Below, in pieces: positions 1-8,021 of a stretch of DNA of 64,000 bases. Position 1 is the first letter of the stretch. Each line of letters opens with the position of its first letter. Source of the stretch: Bacteroidales bacterium. Lineage in GTDB: Bacteria; Bacteroidota; Bacteroidia; Bacteroidales; WCHB1-69. The notes beneath the pieces were generated by a model. The model was not told where the DNA came from, searched no databases, and saw only the letters and a program-made list of their open reading frames with translations. Made by a program: the position numbers and the translations under genes. The stretch lies in contig JAFYNM010000029.1 of the NCBI GenBank assembly GCA_017549765.1, forward strand, positions 308,048-372,047, given 5' to 3'.

Positions 1-2106
1 AGTTCTGGCCTTGGCAGATGTCATGCTGCATACCGAAGGAAAGGACAGGCAGGTCGTGGACAACCACGGTGACGGAATCCACATCGGCACAGCCGGTGTT
101 GTTGGTGATAGTGACTTTGTAGGTGCCGGCAGCATTGACGATGATAGACCGTGACGTGCTATTGTTAGACCAGAGGTAGGAATAGCCTGCCGGTGCAGTC
201 AGGGTGGTGCTCTGACCTTGGCAGATATTCAGGTTGCCGGTGATATGGGCCGTCGGAATCTCGCTGATGAAGACATCGTGGGAGGCCGTTCCGAGACAGC
301 CGTTGATATCGGTTGCTGTCACGGTATAGGTGCCGGTCATCGTCACAGCGTTGGTATTCGCAGTGACGCCGTTGTTCCAAGCATACGTGTTGCCGCCGAA
401 AGCAGTCAACGTGATGGCATCGCCTTGACAGGCCGCGTGGGAGCCGGTGATTTGCACATTAGGCAGCGGAACCACATTGATGGTGGTGCTGGCCGTGGCA
501 GTACAACCGTTTGGATCGCTCACCAGCACCGTGTACATGGTGTTGACGGACGGGGAGACGGTGATGATGGAGGTCGTTTGTCCGGTGGACCAGTTATAGG
601 TATTGCCGGAGGCAGAGATAGCATAGATGGTGACAGAATTGCCGACGCAGAGAGTCTCGTTGGTCAGCAGACTCAGCGAAGGAGTCGGGTTGACGATGAC
701 CGTGGCAGAAGCAGTAGCACTACAGCCGTTGCTTGCCGTCACCGTCACCGTATAGGTACCGGAAGTTGTCACGTTGAGATACGACTGGGTAGAGTTATCG
801 TCCCACACATAGGTCACGCCGCCGGTGGCTCTGAGGTTGGTAGTCTGGCCCTGGCAGATGGTGAGGGCTCCATCGATAGAGGCATTCGGGGTGGTGAGCA
901 CTGACAGCTGGTCGGTAGCGGAAGTGGAGCAGCCGTATTGGTTGGTGGCGGTCACGGAATAGGTACCGGCCGTGTTGACGGTCAGTTCATGCCCGGTGGC
1001 GCCATTGGACCAAGTATAGGTGATGTCACTCAGTTGCGGAAGCGTATAGGTGTACGACTGTCCTTGGCAGATCGTATGCTGAACGCCGAAGTTCAGAATC
1101 GGCTTTGAATGTACCGCGACAACGGTAGTGCCCGTCTTCATACAGCCAGCGGCATTGGTCACGGTCACGGAATAGGTGCCGGGAGTGTTGACGGTGATAG
1201 ACTGTGCCGTGCTGTTGTTAGACCACTGGTAAGTATAGCCTGCCGGCGCCTCCAATGTGGTGGAGCTACCCTGGCAGATGCTGGTATTGCCGGTGATGCT
1301 GGCATTGGGTTGCGGGTTGACCTGAACAGACAGGGAGGCATGGCCTTGGCAGCCATTGGCATCCGTAGCGGTCACGGAGTAGGTACCTGTGGAGGAGACA
1401 GCAACCATCTGGGCGTTGCTACCGTTGTTCCAGAGGTAAGAGACACCGCCGCTCGCCGTCAGTGTGGTGGTCTGGCCCTGACAGAGGGAGGTCTCGCCAT
1501 TGATGAACACAGAAGGCGTCTGGGTCACCGAGATGGTGGTACTGGCAGTGTTCGTACAGCCGTTGGCATCCGTGACGAGCACTGTGTACATCGTCGAGGC
1601 TGTCGGGGAGACGGTGATGAAGGAGGTATTCTGGCCCGTGGACCAGTTGTAGGTGTTGCCGGCACCGGAGATAGCATAGATGGAGGCCGACTGTCCTTGG
1701 CAGAGGACCTCATTGGAGAGGAGCGTCAGCGAAGGTGTCGGATTGACGATGACCGTCGCCGAGGCGGCGGCACTACATCCGTTGTTGCCCGTCACTGTCA
1801 CCGTGTAGGTGCCCTGAGTCGTCACCGTCAAGATAGCCTGTGTGGATCCGTCGTCCCATTGGTAGGCGACACCACCGTTGGCCCGAAGGATGGTGGACTG
1901 TCCCTGGCAAATGGAGAGGAATCCAGTGATGGTGGCTGCCGGCAGCGCATATTGAACCACATTGGCTTGGATGGTGCTTGTACATCCCAGCGCATTGGTC
2001 ACTGTCACCGCATAAAGGCCGGGAGCCGTGATGACCGCACTCTCGGTGGTGCTGCCGTCATACCATTGATACGTGTAGGGCTCGTTGCCAGACACAGTCA
2101 GCGTGG
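1..2106 (-). repeat. 1,053-bp higher-order repeat inside adhesin gene
   Basis: Matching landmarks recur exactly 1,053 bp (351 codons) apart: the ATGATAG/GTGATAG site at 141 and 1194, and the GATGAC site at 695 and 1748. The text between them aligns over most of its length, including the stretches around 520-620 and 1575-1680. This is a duplicated block of five ~70-residue Ig-like domains, of which nearly two copies fall in the window. Confidence 0.8.
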
Positions 2107-4102
2107 TGCTGCCGTTCTCACAGAAGAAACGGTTACCCGTGAGAGAGGCCGTCACCTGACTGGAAGTCAAGGTCACCTGGGCGGTAGAACTACAGCCATA
2201 CACATCGGTACCCGTGACCGTATAGGAGCCCACAAAAGAGGTGGTGATAGAACGGGTCAGCTCACCAGAACTCCACTCGTAGCTGTTCGCTCCTTGGGCG
2301 GTGATCGTGGTAGATGAGCCCACACAGAAGCTGGTTCTACCCAGGATCTGCACGTTCGGGTTCTGGTGGACAATCAGACGATAGTAAAAGACGGAATCGC
2401 AACCTGTCACTGTGGAAGAGGTGACGAAGGTGTAGAGACCGGCATGTGTCATGGTTGTGTCAAAAGCGGTATGCGGAAGCTCGCTGGAACAGATCTCATG
2501 ATAGATGGTGTCCGGATTGTAGATGATCGGGTTGACATGAAGATGCAACGGCAAGAGGCTGTCGCAACCATCCACGGTCGTGTAGTGCAGTTCATAATCG
2601 CCGGAGGCATAGAAAGACTGTCCGTCATACACGTAAGGCAGGTCGTTTTCACAGATAACGGCAGAGACAGTGTCGAGCACATAGGAGGGCAGCAGTGTCA
2701 GATTCAAGGTTATCAAACTGTCGCAGCCATAGGTGGAAGCCAGGACAAACTCATAGGTTCCTGCTTCTGTCAGCACAGAGTCTGCGAAGACATACGGCAC
2801 ATTGGAGCAGGTGGTCACATCCAAAGTGTCGTGATAGGTCGGCACCGTGACCACGGTCAGATGGCGGAAGATATCGCAAGCACCCTCCACCGTATCGGGC
2901 ACATAGAGGTCGTACACACCTGCAGAATCGATGAGTGAATCACCATAAATGAATGGGTAAGTGTTTTCGCAAGCATAATAGGTCAGCGTATCGACAGGAT
3001 TATCCAGAATCTCGACAACCAGATAAGTAGTCAGACTGTCGCAGCCATACATAGATGGCGTGGTCACCACCAACTCTCCACCGCTCAGATAGGTGATGTT
3101 AGTCACCGGATCATCATACGGCAACTGATTTTGACATACATAGACAGTGTCATGTGCAACCTCGTTATAGGATGGATGCACGGAGAAGATCACCACTGAA
3201 GAGGTGTCGCAGCCAGGCACGGGCGTCGTAAAGGTCGTGTCTTCCGTCAACAGAAGTCCAGCATACGCATACGGCGTCTCCACATCACAGACATCCAAAT
3301 AGATCGTATCCTCAAAGACACTGGTGATCACATTCAAGACAAACATGGAAGGGCACAATGTAGAATCATTGATAGAGTACACATAGGTGCCTTGCTGGCC
3401 AATGGAGAAATCGGGATGGCCATCCTGAGAATCCACCTCCTGCCACACCAGATTGCCGGAAGCATCTCTTACAGTATCCAGCAACAATGGATAATTACCT
3501 TCACAGACATAGAAGGAGAGCGTGTCATACTGGGTAGGAATCACCGTAAGGATAAGATGGCGCATCAGACTGTCACAACCTGCCTGCGTATGATAGGCGA
3601 CGTCATAGATTCCAGTCTCCGTGAATTGCAGGGTGTCCTCCATGTAGGGAAGATCATGAGAACAGACCGTCACCTCCAGCGTATCCTTCAGCGAATAGGA
3701 AGGCTCATAGAAGACATGCAGATGCACGAGACTATCACAACCAACCGAGTCGGGATAGGAGAAGTTGTAGGTTCCCGTATCTATCAGCACCATATTCCCA
3801 TAGAATATCGGCAAGTGACAGACACCATACTCGATAGTAGTCTCGGGTCCAGCCAATGCGCTTACAACAAACAGTGTCCAGATAGAGTCCTGGGAAGTGG
3901 CACCGAAATGCAAACGCAGATACGAGCCGGGAGCGTCGAACGACAATGTGTCATACGATACAGGAAAATCATTAATACAAGCTGAGAGCTCAATGGTATC
4001 CGTAGGATCGATGCGAGAATCTTGCGATTGCGCCATCGAGTTGACCTGGGTCAATGCCATGAGGAAAAGACCAATTAATGCGGATTTGTAAAGCAGTTTC
4101 AT
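1..4102 (-). CDS. Giant secreted repeat adhesin, SprB/Ig-like (3' end outside window)
   Basis: The minus frame stays open from ATG at 4102 to the window edge, over 1,360 codons. It starts with a signal peptide (about residues 1-24, MKLLYKSALIGLFLMALTQV... ending near SMAQS). Two repeat types follow. From about 4000 to 2350 there are roughly ten ~55-residue units, most containing GCDSL or GCDT followed by a hydrophobic strand. From about 2350 to 1 there are about eleven ~70-residue Ig-like/PKD-like units, each with an (I/L)CQGQS-type start and a GTYTVTVT-NGC core. The Ig-like part also repeats at a higher order of 1,053 bp. Such proteins are cell-surface adhesins or gliding adhesins exported by T9SS; the C-terminal sorting domain would lie outside the window. 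Role as adhesin is inferred from architecture. Large ORFs on the opposite strand (218-904, 1109-2317) are antisense shadows of the repeats. Confidence 0.85.
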   Translation of the reverse strand, partial: MKLLYKSALIGLFLMALTQVNSMAQSQDSRIDPTDTIELSACINDFPVSYDTLSFDAPGSYLRLHFGATSQDSIWTLFVVSALAGPETTIEYGVCHLPIFYGNMVLIDTGTYNFSYPDSVGCDSLVHLHVFYEPSYSLKDTLEVTVCSHDLPYMEDTLQFTETGIYDVAYHTQAGCDSLMRHLILTVIPTQYDTLSFYVCEGNYPLLLDTVRDASGNLVWQEVDSQDGHPDFSIGQQGTYVYSINDSTLCPSMFVLNVITSVFEDTIYLDVCDVETPYAYAGLLLTEDTTFTTPVPGCDTSSVVIFSVHPSYNEVAHDTVYVCQNQLPYDDPVTNITYLSGGELVVTTPSMYGCDSLTTYLVVEILDNPVDTLTYYACENTYPFIYGDSLIDSAGVYDLYVPDTVEGACDIFRHLTVVTVPTYHDTLDVTTCSNVPYVFADSVLTEAGTYEFVLASTYGCDSLITLNLTLLPSYVLDTVSAVICENDLPYVYDGQSFYASGDYELHYTTVDGCDSLLPLHLHVNPIIYNPDTIYHEICSSELPHTAFDTTMTHAGLYTFVTSSTVTGCDSVFYYRLIVHQNPNVQILGRTSFCVGSSTTITAQGANSYEWSSGELTRSITTSFVGSYTVTGTDVYGCSSTAQVTLTSSQVTASLTGNRFFCENGSTTLTVSGNEPYTYQWYDGSTTESAVITAPGLYAVTVTNALGCTSTIQANVVQYALPAATITGFLSICQGQSTILRANGGVAYQWDDGSTQAILTVTTQGTYTVTVTGNNGCSAAASATVIVNPTPSLTLLSNEVLCQGQSASIYAISGAGNTYNWSTGQNTSFITVSPTASTMYTVLVTDANGCTNTASTTISVTQTPSVFINGETSLCQGQTTTLTASGGVSYLWNNGSNAQMVAVSSTGTYSVTATDANGCQGHASLSVQVNPQPNASITGNTSICQGSSTTLEAPAGYTYQWSNNSTAQSITVNTPGTYSVTVTNAAGCMKTGTTVVAVHSKPILNFGVQHTICQGQSYTYTLPQLSDITYTWSNGATGHELTVNTAGTYSVTATNQYGCSTSATDQLSVLTTPNASIDGALTICQGQTTNLRATGGVTYVWDDNSTQSYLNVTTSGTYTVTVTASNGCSATASATVIVNPTPSLSLLTNETLCVGNSVTIYAISASGNTYNWSTGQTTSIITVSPSVNTMYTVLVSDPNGCTATASTTINVVPLPNVQITGSHAACQGDAITLTAFGGNTYAWNNGVTANTNAVTMTGTYTVTATDINGCLGTASHDVFISEIPTAHITGNLNICQGQSTTLTAPAGYSYLWSNNSTSRSIIVNAAGTYKVTITNNTGCADVDSVTVVVHDLPVLSFGMQHDICQGQN

Positions 4103-4143
4103 ATCTTCTAAATTATAATATTACTCTAATATAAAAAGGGCCG

Positions 4144-4151
4144 CAAAAATA
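4144..4151 (-). promoter_or_regulatory. -7 promoter box for adhesin gene
   Basis: CAAAAATA on the plus strand reads TATTTTTG on the minus strand, the Bacteroidota -7 consensus, about 42 bp upstream of the adhesin ATG. It forms a divergent pair with the box at 4187-4194. Confidence 0.65.
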
Positions 4152-4186
4152 CGATTTTTATGGTATTTAGTATAACTTGAAATTTT

Positions 4187-4194
4187 TATTTTTG
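4187..4194 (+). promoter_or_regulatory. -7 promoter box for the 4214-6307 gene group
   Basis: TATTTTTG lies 19 bp before the ATG at 4214 and matches the Bacteroidota -7 consensus TAnnTTTG. Confidence 0.65.
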
Positions 4195-4213
4195 CACGCA
4201 GATTTTTACCCTT

Positions 4214-4750
4214 ATGTTTACCACCTCCGTCATCGCCCCTTTTCTCCAAAGTGTACGGTTAAACCCTAATGAGACTTGTCTGATTTTAGGAGAGCATCGC
4301 TATACAAATGCAGCTTTTGCTCAACATATTTCCCCTATTATCAATGAGTTGGATTCATCTCCATCCACTTCTCTTTTTCTATTGATGGAAGAGGATGTGC
4401 AGTCGTACGCCGCCCTCTTTGCGGCCATGCTGGCTGGCAAACTGGTTATCCCGATATCGCCAAACTGGTCAGAAAAGGATGTTGACAAGATTCAGGAAAT
4501 GGTTCCAACGGAGTTGTTTTTGTGCAAAAATCGCATGCAATATTACTTTCGGATGACAGTGGAAGATGCGGTTTGCCGGATCGACAACGGCTTATACCAA
4601 TATCCGTCCGGCCATCCCATGGTGCACTGTTTCCAGCCGACCCCTGACGGCACATGGCGAGATCGGCTTTTCACGGTGGAAGACATTCTTCAGATACATC
4701 CTCCCCACCCTATCCGTTTCTATCAATTTTTCAAAGACTTTATCGACTGA
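4214..4750 (+). CDS. Stand-alone N-terminal fragment of an adenylate-forming (AMP-binding) enzyme-like protein
   Basis: 178 residues. Residues ~10-100 read like the N-terminal subdomain of acyl-CoA synthetases and adenylation domains: an N-P-N-E...L...Y-T-N-A-A-F opening, a YAALFAAMLAGKLVIPISP core, then WSEKDVDKI. The later catalytic motifs (phosphate-binding loop, TGE, YGxTE) are absent, whereas normal family members exceed 450 residues. It ends 1 bp before the next start, so the two genes are probably translationally coupled. The ATG sits 19 bp after a good -7 box. It could be a degenerate or repurposed domain, perhaps for carrier-protein or membrane-lipid metabolism; no activity can be claimed. 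Resemblance is by eye only. Confidence 0.5.
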   Translation: MFTTSVIAPFLQSVRLNPNETCLILGEHRYTNAAFAQHISPIINELDSSPSTSLFLLMEEDVQSYAALFAAMLAGKLVIPISPNWSEKDVDKIQEMVPTELFLCKNRMQYYFRMTVEDAVCRIDNGLYQYPSGHPMVHCFQPTPDGTWRDRLFTVEDILQIHPPHPIRFYQFFKDFID

Positions 4751-4751
4751 C

Positions 4752-5714
4752 ATGTTTTTCTATTTCAACAAAAATACGATCATTCAGATCATTATATCCG
4801 TAGGTCTTCTGGGCTGGGCTTTTTTCAGCATCATCACCCAGATGACGTTGATGGCGCCTGATCATCAGGCTTTCCTGTACCAAGCCATCTATCCTTTCCT
4901 GGCCGCCCGCCCTTGGTGCTACAAAGCGCTTGCCATTCTCATCACCTTGCTGACGGCTTTCTTCATCCAACGCTATTTCAGCATCAGCAAGTTCTCCGAC
5001 AACGTCACCTACATGCCGATTGTTTTCTTCCTGTTGTTGTTCAACCTAAACCACTCTTTCAGCATCTTCTCGCCGGTGTTTTTCACCATTCTGACCTCGG
5101 CATTTCTGCTTATGAGGAATACGCAGAACGAGCATGACCCCTCCCTCCGGAACAGCATCTTCAGCTCGGGACTGTTCCTGGGCATCAACAGTCTGCTGGA
5201 TTTCCATTCCGTGTGGCTCATCGGGATGATCATCTTGGTCTTGATGATCACGAGCATCTCCAAATTCAAAGATGTGGTCATTTTGCTTGTCGGAGTGCTT
5301 TTCATTTACCTCTATCTTGTAACCTACGGCTATCTCACCGACACCATCCCCAGTATCTGGAGCGTCTTCCAAGATCTGAAATTCGGATATATCATCCATA
5401 ACTTCGCAACCCTGCAATGGCTTGACTGGATCTTCATCGCTGTTTTGGGCCTGACCTTGCTGCTTTTCTCTTTCGCTGGCAAGATCTATTTCGACAACAA
5501 AATTGTGGCGTTACGTCGGCGCTACATTGCTTTCATCCTATTGATTATCACCTCCATCACGATGGGCATTTTCTCCAACTACGAGTTGCCCGTATCCTTG
5601 CAATACCTGCTTTTGCCCACCGCCCTCATCTTCGCTCTGACGTCACTCATCGAGGAGCGCAAATGGCTTCACGACTTCTTCATTCTGGCAACCTTTATTT
5701 TATTATGGCTTTAA
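4752..5714 (+). CDS. Polytopic inner-membrane protein, DUF6427-like
   Basis: 320 residues with about ten hydrophobic segments, beginning MFFYFNKNTIIQIIISVGLL. The composition and the pattern of short loops resemble an uncharacterised Bacteroidota membrane family (DUF6427-like). I chose ATG 4752, one base after the TGA of the upstream gene; an upstream in-frame extension to 4566 only overlaps that gene. The 3' end overlaps rnhB by 10 bp, so the three plus-strand genes form one operon. No catalytic motif is visible and the function is unknown. Confidence 0.7.
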   Translation: MFFYFNKNTIIQIIISVGLLGWAFFSIITQMTLMAPDHQAFLYQAIYPFLAARPWCYKALAILITLLTAFFIQRYFSISKFSDNVTYMPIVFFLLLFNLNHSFSIFSPVFFTILTSAFLLMRNTQNEHDPSLRNSIFSSGLFLGINSLLDFHSVWLIGMIILVLMITSISKFKDVVILLVGVLFIYLYLVTYGYLTDTIPSIWSVFQDLKFGYIIHNFATLQWLDWIFIAVLGLTLLLFSFAGKIYFDNKIVALRRRYIAFILLIITSITMGIFSNYELPVSLQYLLLPTALIFALTSLIEERKWLHDFFILATFILLWL

Positions 5715-6307
5715 AATCCCATTATTCATCAGAAGTGGTTGTAGAGTGCGGCTGTGACGAGGTTGGACGCGGCTGCGTGGCCGGGCCTGTCTTCGCGGCG
5801 GCTGTCATCCTGCCCCACGATTATCACAACGACTTAATCAACGACTCGAAGCAACTGACTGCCAAGCAGCGTGAAGAGATCCGCCTCATTATCGAGCGGG
5901 ATGCCGTGGCTTGGTCAGCGCAAGCACTGAGTGAACAGGTCATCGACAAGATCAACATCCTCCGGGCTTCCATCCAGTGTATGAACAACGCTGTGGCCGC
6001 CCTGGCTGTCCGTCCCGAGCTGCTGCTCATCGACGGCAACAAGTTTCAGGACGTGCACCACATCCCCTACCGCTGTATCGTCAAGGGAGATGCGCAGTAT
6101 CTCTCCATCGCCGCTGCCTCCATCCTGGCCAAGACGCACCGAGACGCCTTTATGGAGCGCCTGCACGAGGAGTACCCCATCTACGATTGGAAAAACAACA
6201 AAGGCTATCCGTCACCCAAACAGATAGCCGCCATCAAAGAGCATGGCCTCTCCCCCTACCATCGGAAGAGTTTCCACATCAAACAATTGGATCCAGTGTT
6301 GTTTTAG
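5705..6307 (+). CDS. rnhB: Ribonuclease HII
   Basis: 200 residues. Cleaves the RNA strand of RNA-DNA hybrids and removes misincorporated ribonucleotides, using two metal ions. The signature DEVGRG near residue 17 carries the first catalytic Asp/Glu pair. Further family motifs are LLIDGN and the segment SIAAASILAKTHRD, with the YDWKNNKGYPS motif near the C terminus. Length is normal for the family. ATG 5705 overlaps the end of the upstream gene and puts DEVGRG at the expected distance; the 14-residue longer form starting at 5663 is less likely. Confidence 0.95.
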   Translation: MALKSHYSSEVVVECGCDEVGRGCVAGPVFAAAVILPHDYHNDLINDSKQLTAKQREEIRLIIERDAVAWSAQALSEQVIDKINILRASIQCMNNAVAALAVRPELLLIDGNKFQDVHHIPYRCIVKGDAQYLSIAAASILAKTHRDAFMERLHEEYPIYDWKNNKGYPSPKQIAAIKEHGLSPYHRKSFHIKQLDPVLF

Positions 6308-6361
6308 CCATTAGCTATTTGCTATTAGCTGTTAGCCTTTGGCTGTTGGCTGTTGGCTATA
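6306..6361. repeat. Heptamer repeat array 1 (8 units)
   Basis: Eight contiguous 7-bp units in perfect register: agccatt, agctatt, tgctatt, agctgtt, agccttt, ggctgtt, ggctgtt, ggctata. The array begins within the TAG stop codon of rnhB and fills the spacer to the convergent lipoprotein gene. Confidence 0.8.
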
Positions 6362-6379
6362 CAGATCACGGTTCACTCA

Positions 6380-6949
6380 TCATTTCAAATCCAGCATCTC
6401 TTCCAGCTGACGTTCATCTTTACCCAGGATCTTGAGGTAGTCTTTTAGCTGAACCGCCAAGCTGTCATCCGGATAGCGGTTTATGAAATCCCTGTACTGG
6501 TCTTGTGCGCTGGTATAGTCGCCCAAGATATCATCATAGACGATACCGCGTTGGTAGTAGCAGTACTTGGCATTCTCGTGGTCTGGGAATTTTTCTTGGA
6601 AGTCGTAGAAGATCTTCAGTGCCTGTTTGGCATAATGGGCGGTCTCCTCCCTGGTGATAGAGGACTTGGCGAGGATCATGCTGCCGACGCCGGCCTTGTA
6701 GAGCATCTCGGGAGCCATATCCGATTGCGGGTTCTCGTCGGCCAGTTTTATAGCTGAGCGAATAAAACGGTTGAAGGAGGCCGAGTCTATGAAGCCGATC
6801 TTATACAGGGAGTCGGCATGATGATATTGTTGCAGCACCTCAGCACATTGTGCGTTTTGCTTCGGACCTACCGGACTGTTGCCCTTTTGATGACAAGCGG
6901 CGCCCATGAGAGCACACACTGAGATCAGCAGGATAAAATATTTTTTCAT
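6380..6949 (-). CDS. Lipoprotein with tetratricopeptide-like helices
   Basis: 189 residues. The N terminus MKKYFILLISVCALMGAAC is a lipoprotein signal with lipobox GAAC. The rest is helical with TPR-like spacing: ADSLYKIGF, ALKIFYDFQEKFPDHENAKYCYYQRGIVYDDILGDYTSAQDQYRDF. This resembles the repeat region of outer-membrane lipoproteins such as BamD/YfiO, but is shorter. It follows def by 5 bp and is the last gene of the long tyrS-to-def minus-strand cluster. Exact role is unknown. Confidence 0.75.
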   Translation of the reverse strand: MKKYFILLISVCALMGAACHQKGNSPVGPKQNAQCAEVLQQYHHADSLYKIGFIDSASFNRFIRSAIKLADENPQSDMAPEMLYKAGVGSMILAKSSITREETAHYAKQALKIFYDFQEKFPDHENAKYCYYQRGIVYDDILGDYTSAQDQYRDFINRYPDDSLAVQLKDYLKILGKDERQLEEMLDLK

Positions 6950-6954
6950 CTCCC

Positions 6955-7512
6955 TTATTTTTTAGGATGTACAATCTTGTAGCCGGTCCGCATACGACCT
7001 GCGGAGATGTCGCTGAGCGAGCGTTTCAGCACCATTTTTTTGATGGAAGAGAGATGGTCCACGAAGACCTTGCCTTCGAGGTGGTCGTACTCGTGTTGGA
7101 TCACGCGGGCCACGAGTCCGTCGAAGTCCTGCTCGTGGAACTCTCCGTTCTCATCGTAGTATTCAACGTGGATATTGGACTTGCGTGTCACATCCTCGTT
7201 GAGGTTGGGCAGGCTGAGGCATCCTTCGCCAAAGACGAAATCCTCCCCCCACTCTTCGGTGATGACGGGGTTGATAAAGGCGCTCTTGAATATCTGAACA
7301 TCCGGGAAAGCCTCTTTGAAAGGCTCGGAATCCATCACGAAAAGGCGGATGTCCTTTCCAATCTGCGGGGCGGCAAGGCCCACGCCTCCGGCATGATACA
7401 TCGTCTCGTACATATCAGCCACCAAGGGTTTCCAGTCCACGCCTTCCACGTCCACTTCGTGGGCAAGCTTACGCAGCACTGGTTCTCCATATACATAAAT
7501 AGGCAAAATCAT
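6955..7512 (-). CDS. def: Peptide deformylase
   Basis: 185 residues. Removes the N-formyl group from nascent polypeptides as a metal-dependent hydrolase. All three family motifs are present: GGVGLAAPQIG (motif 1), EGCLSLP with the metal-binding Cys (motif 2) and QHEYDHLEG with the HExxH metal site (motif 3). Length is normal. The start at 7512 gives MILPIYVYGEPVLRK, the usual N terminus. It follows ruvX after a 62-bp spacer largely made of heptamer repeats. Confidence 0.96.
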   Translation of the reverse strand: MILPIYVYGEPVLRKLAHEVDVEGVDWKPLVADMYETMYHAGGVGLAAPQIGKDIRLFVMDSEPFKEAFPDVQIFKSAFINPVITEEWGEDFVFGEGCLSLPNLNEDVTRKSNIHVEYYDENGEFHEQDFDGLVARVIQHEYDHLEGKVFVDHLSSIKKMVLKRSLSDISAGRMRTGYKIVHPKK

Positions 7513-7517
7513 AATAA

Positions 7518-7559
7518 AGTTATCAGTTGTCAGTTATCAGTTGTCAGTTATCAATTATT
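7518..7559. repeat. Heptamer repeat array 2 (6 units)
   Basis: Units agttatc, agttgtc, agttatc, agttgtc, agttatc, aattatt in uninterrupted 7-bp register. The array lies between ruvX and def, immediately upstream of the def start codon. Confidence 0.85.
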
Positions 7560-7574
7560 GGGTTGTGTTAAACG

Positions 7575-8021
7575 TCAAGGATTGCGTTGGGCATCAAACT
7601 CCATCTGTTCCATATAGGTTTGCAGAATGATGGCGGCGCTCACCTTGTCGATGAGGGCCTTGTTTTGGCGGTCCTTCTTCTTGAGTCCGGCGTCGATCAT
7701 CGACTGGAAGGCCATGCGGGAGGTAAAGCGCTCGTCCACACGTGCGATGGTGGTCTCGGGCGAGATGTTGGGCAGTTCCTTGCGCAGCCTGTTGACGAAG
7801 GGCTCGATATAGCGAGTGGAGTCAGAGGGAGTGTTGTCGAGTTTGCGGGGCTCACCGATCACGATGACATCCACCTTCTCTGTCTGGAGGTATTTTTTGA
7901 GGAAATCAAAGGCTTGGGCCACCGGAATGGTGTCCAGTGGGTTGGCACAGATGCGGAGCTCGTCGGTGACCGCGAACCCCACGCGCTTCTGGCCGTAATC
8001 GATAGCTAATAATCTACCCAT
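7575..8021 (-). CDS. ruvX: Putative pre-16S rRNA nuclease / Holliday junction resolvase, YqgF family
   Basis: 148 residues. RNase H-fold protein of the YqgF/RuvX family, implicated in 5' processing of 16S rRNA. Family motifs: LLAIDYGQKRVGFAVTD at the N terminus with the first catalytic Asp, VIVIGEPRKLD in the middle, and VDERFTSRMA with the second acidic pair. Length is normal. The start overlaps the 3' end of cstA by 8 bp, which suggests coupled translation. Confidence 0.93.
   Translation of the reverse strand: MGRLLAIDYGQKRVGFAVTDELRICANPLDTIPVAQAFDFLKKYLQTEKVDVIVIGEPRKLDNTPSDSTRYIEPFVNRLRKELPNISPETTIARVDERFTSRMAFQSMIDAGLKKKDRQNKALIDKVSAAIILQTYMEQMEFDAQRNP

Noticed and set aside
218-2317. 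Long plus-strand ORFs (218-904, 1109-2317, 2366-2938, 3392-3985) over the first 4 kb
   Set aside because: They are antisense shadows of the repeat-rich adhesin frame; their Gly/His/Arg-rich translations resemble no protein, while the minus frame has a signal peptide and Ig-like repeats.
4566-4751. N-terminal extension of the 4752 membrane protein
   Set aside because: It lies entirely inside the upstream gene in another frame; ATG 4752 follows that gene's stop by one base.
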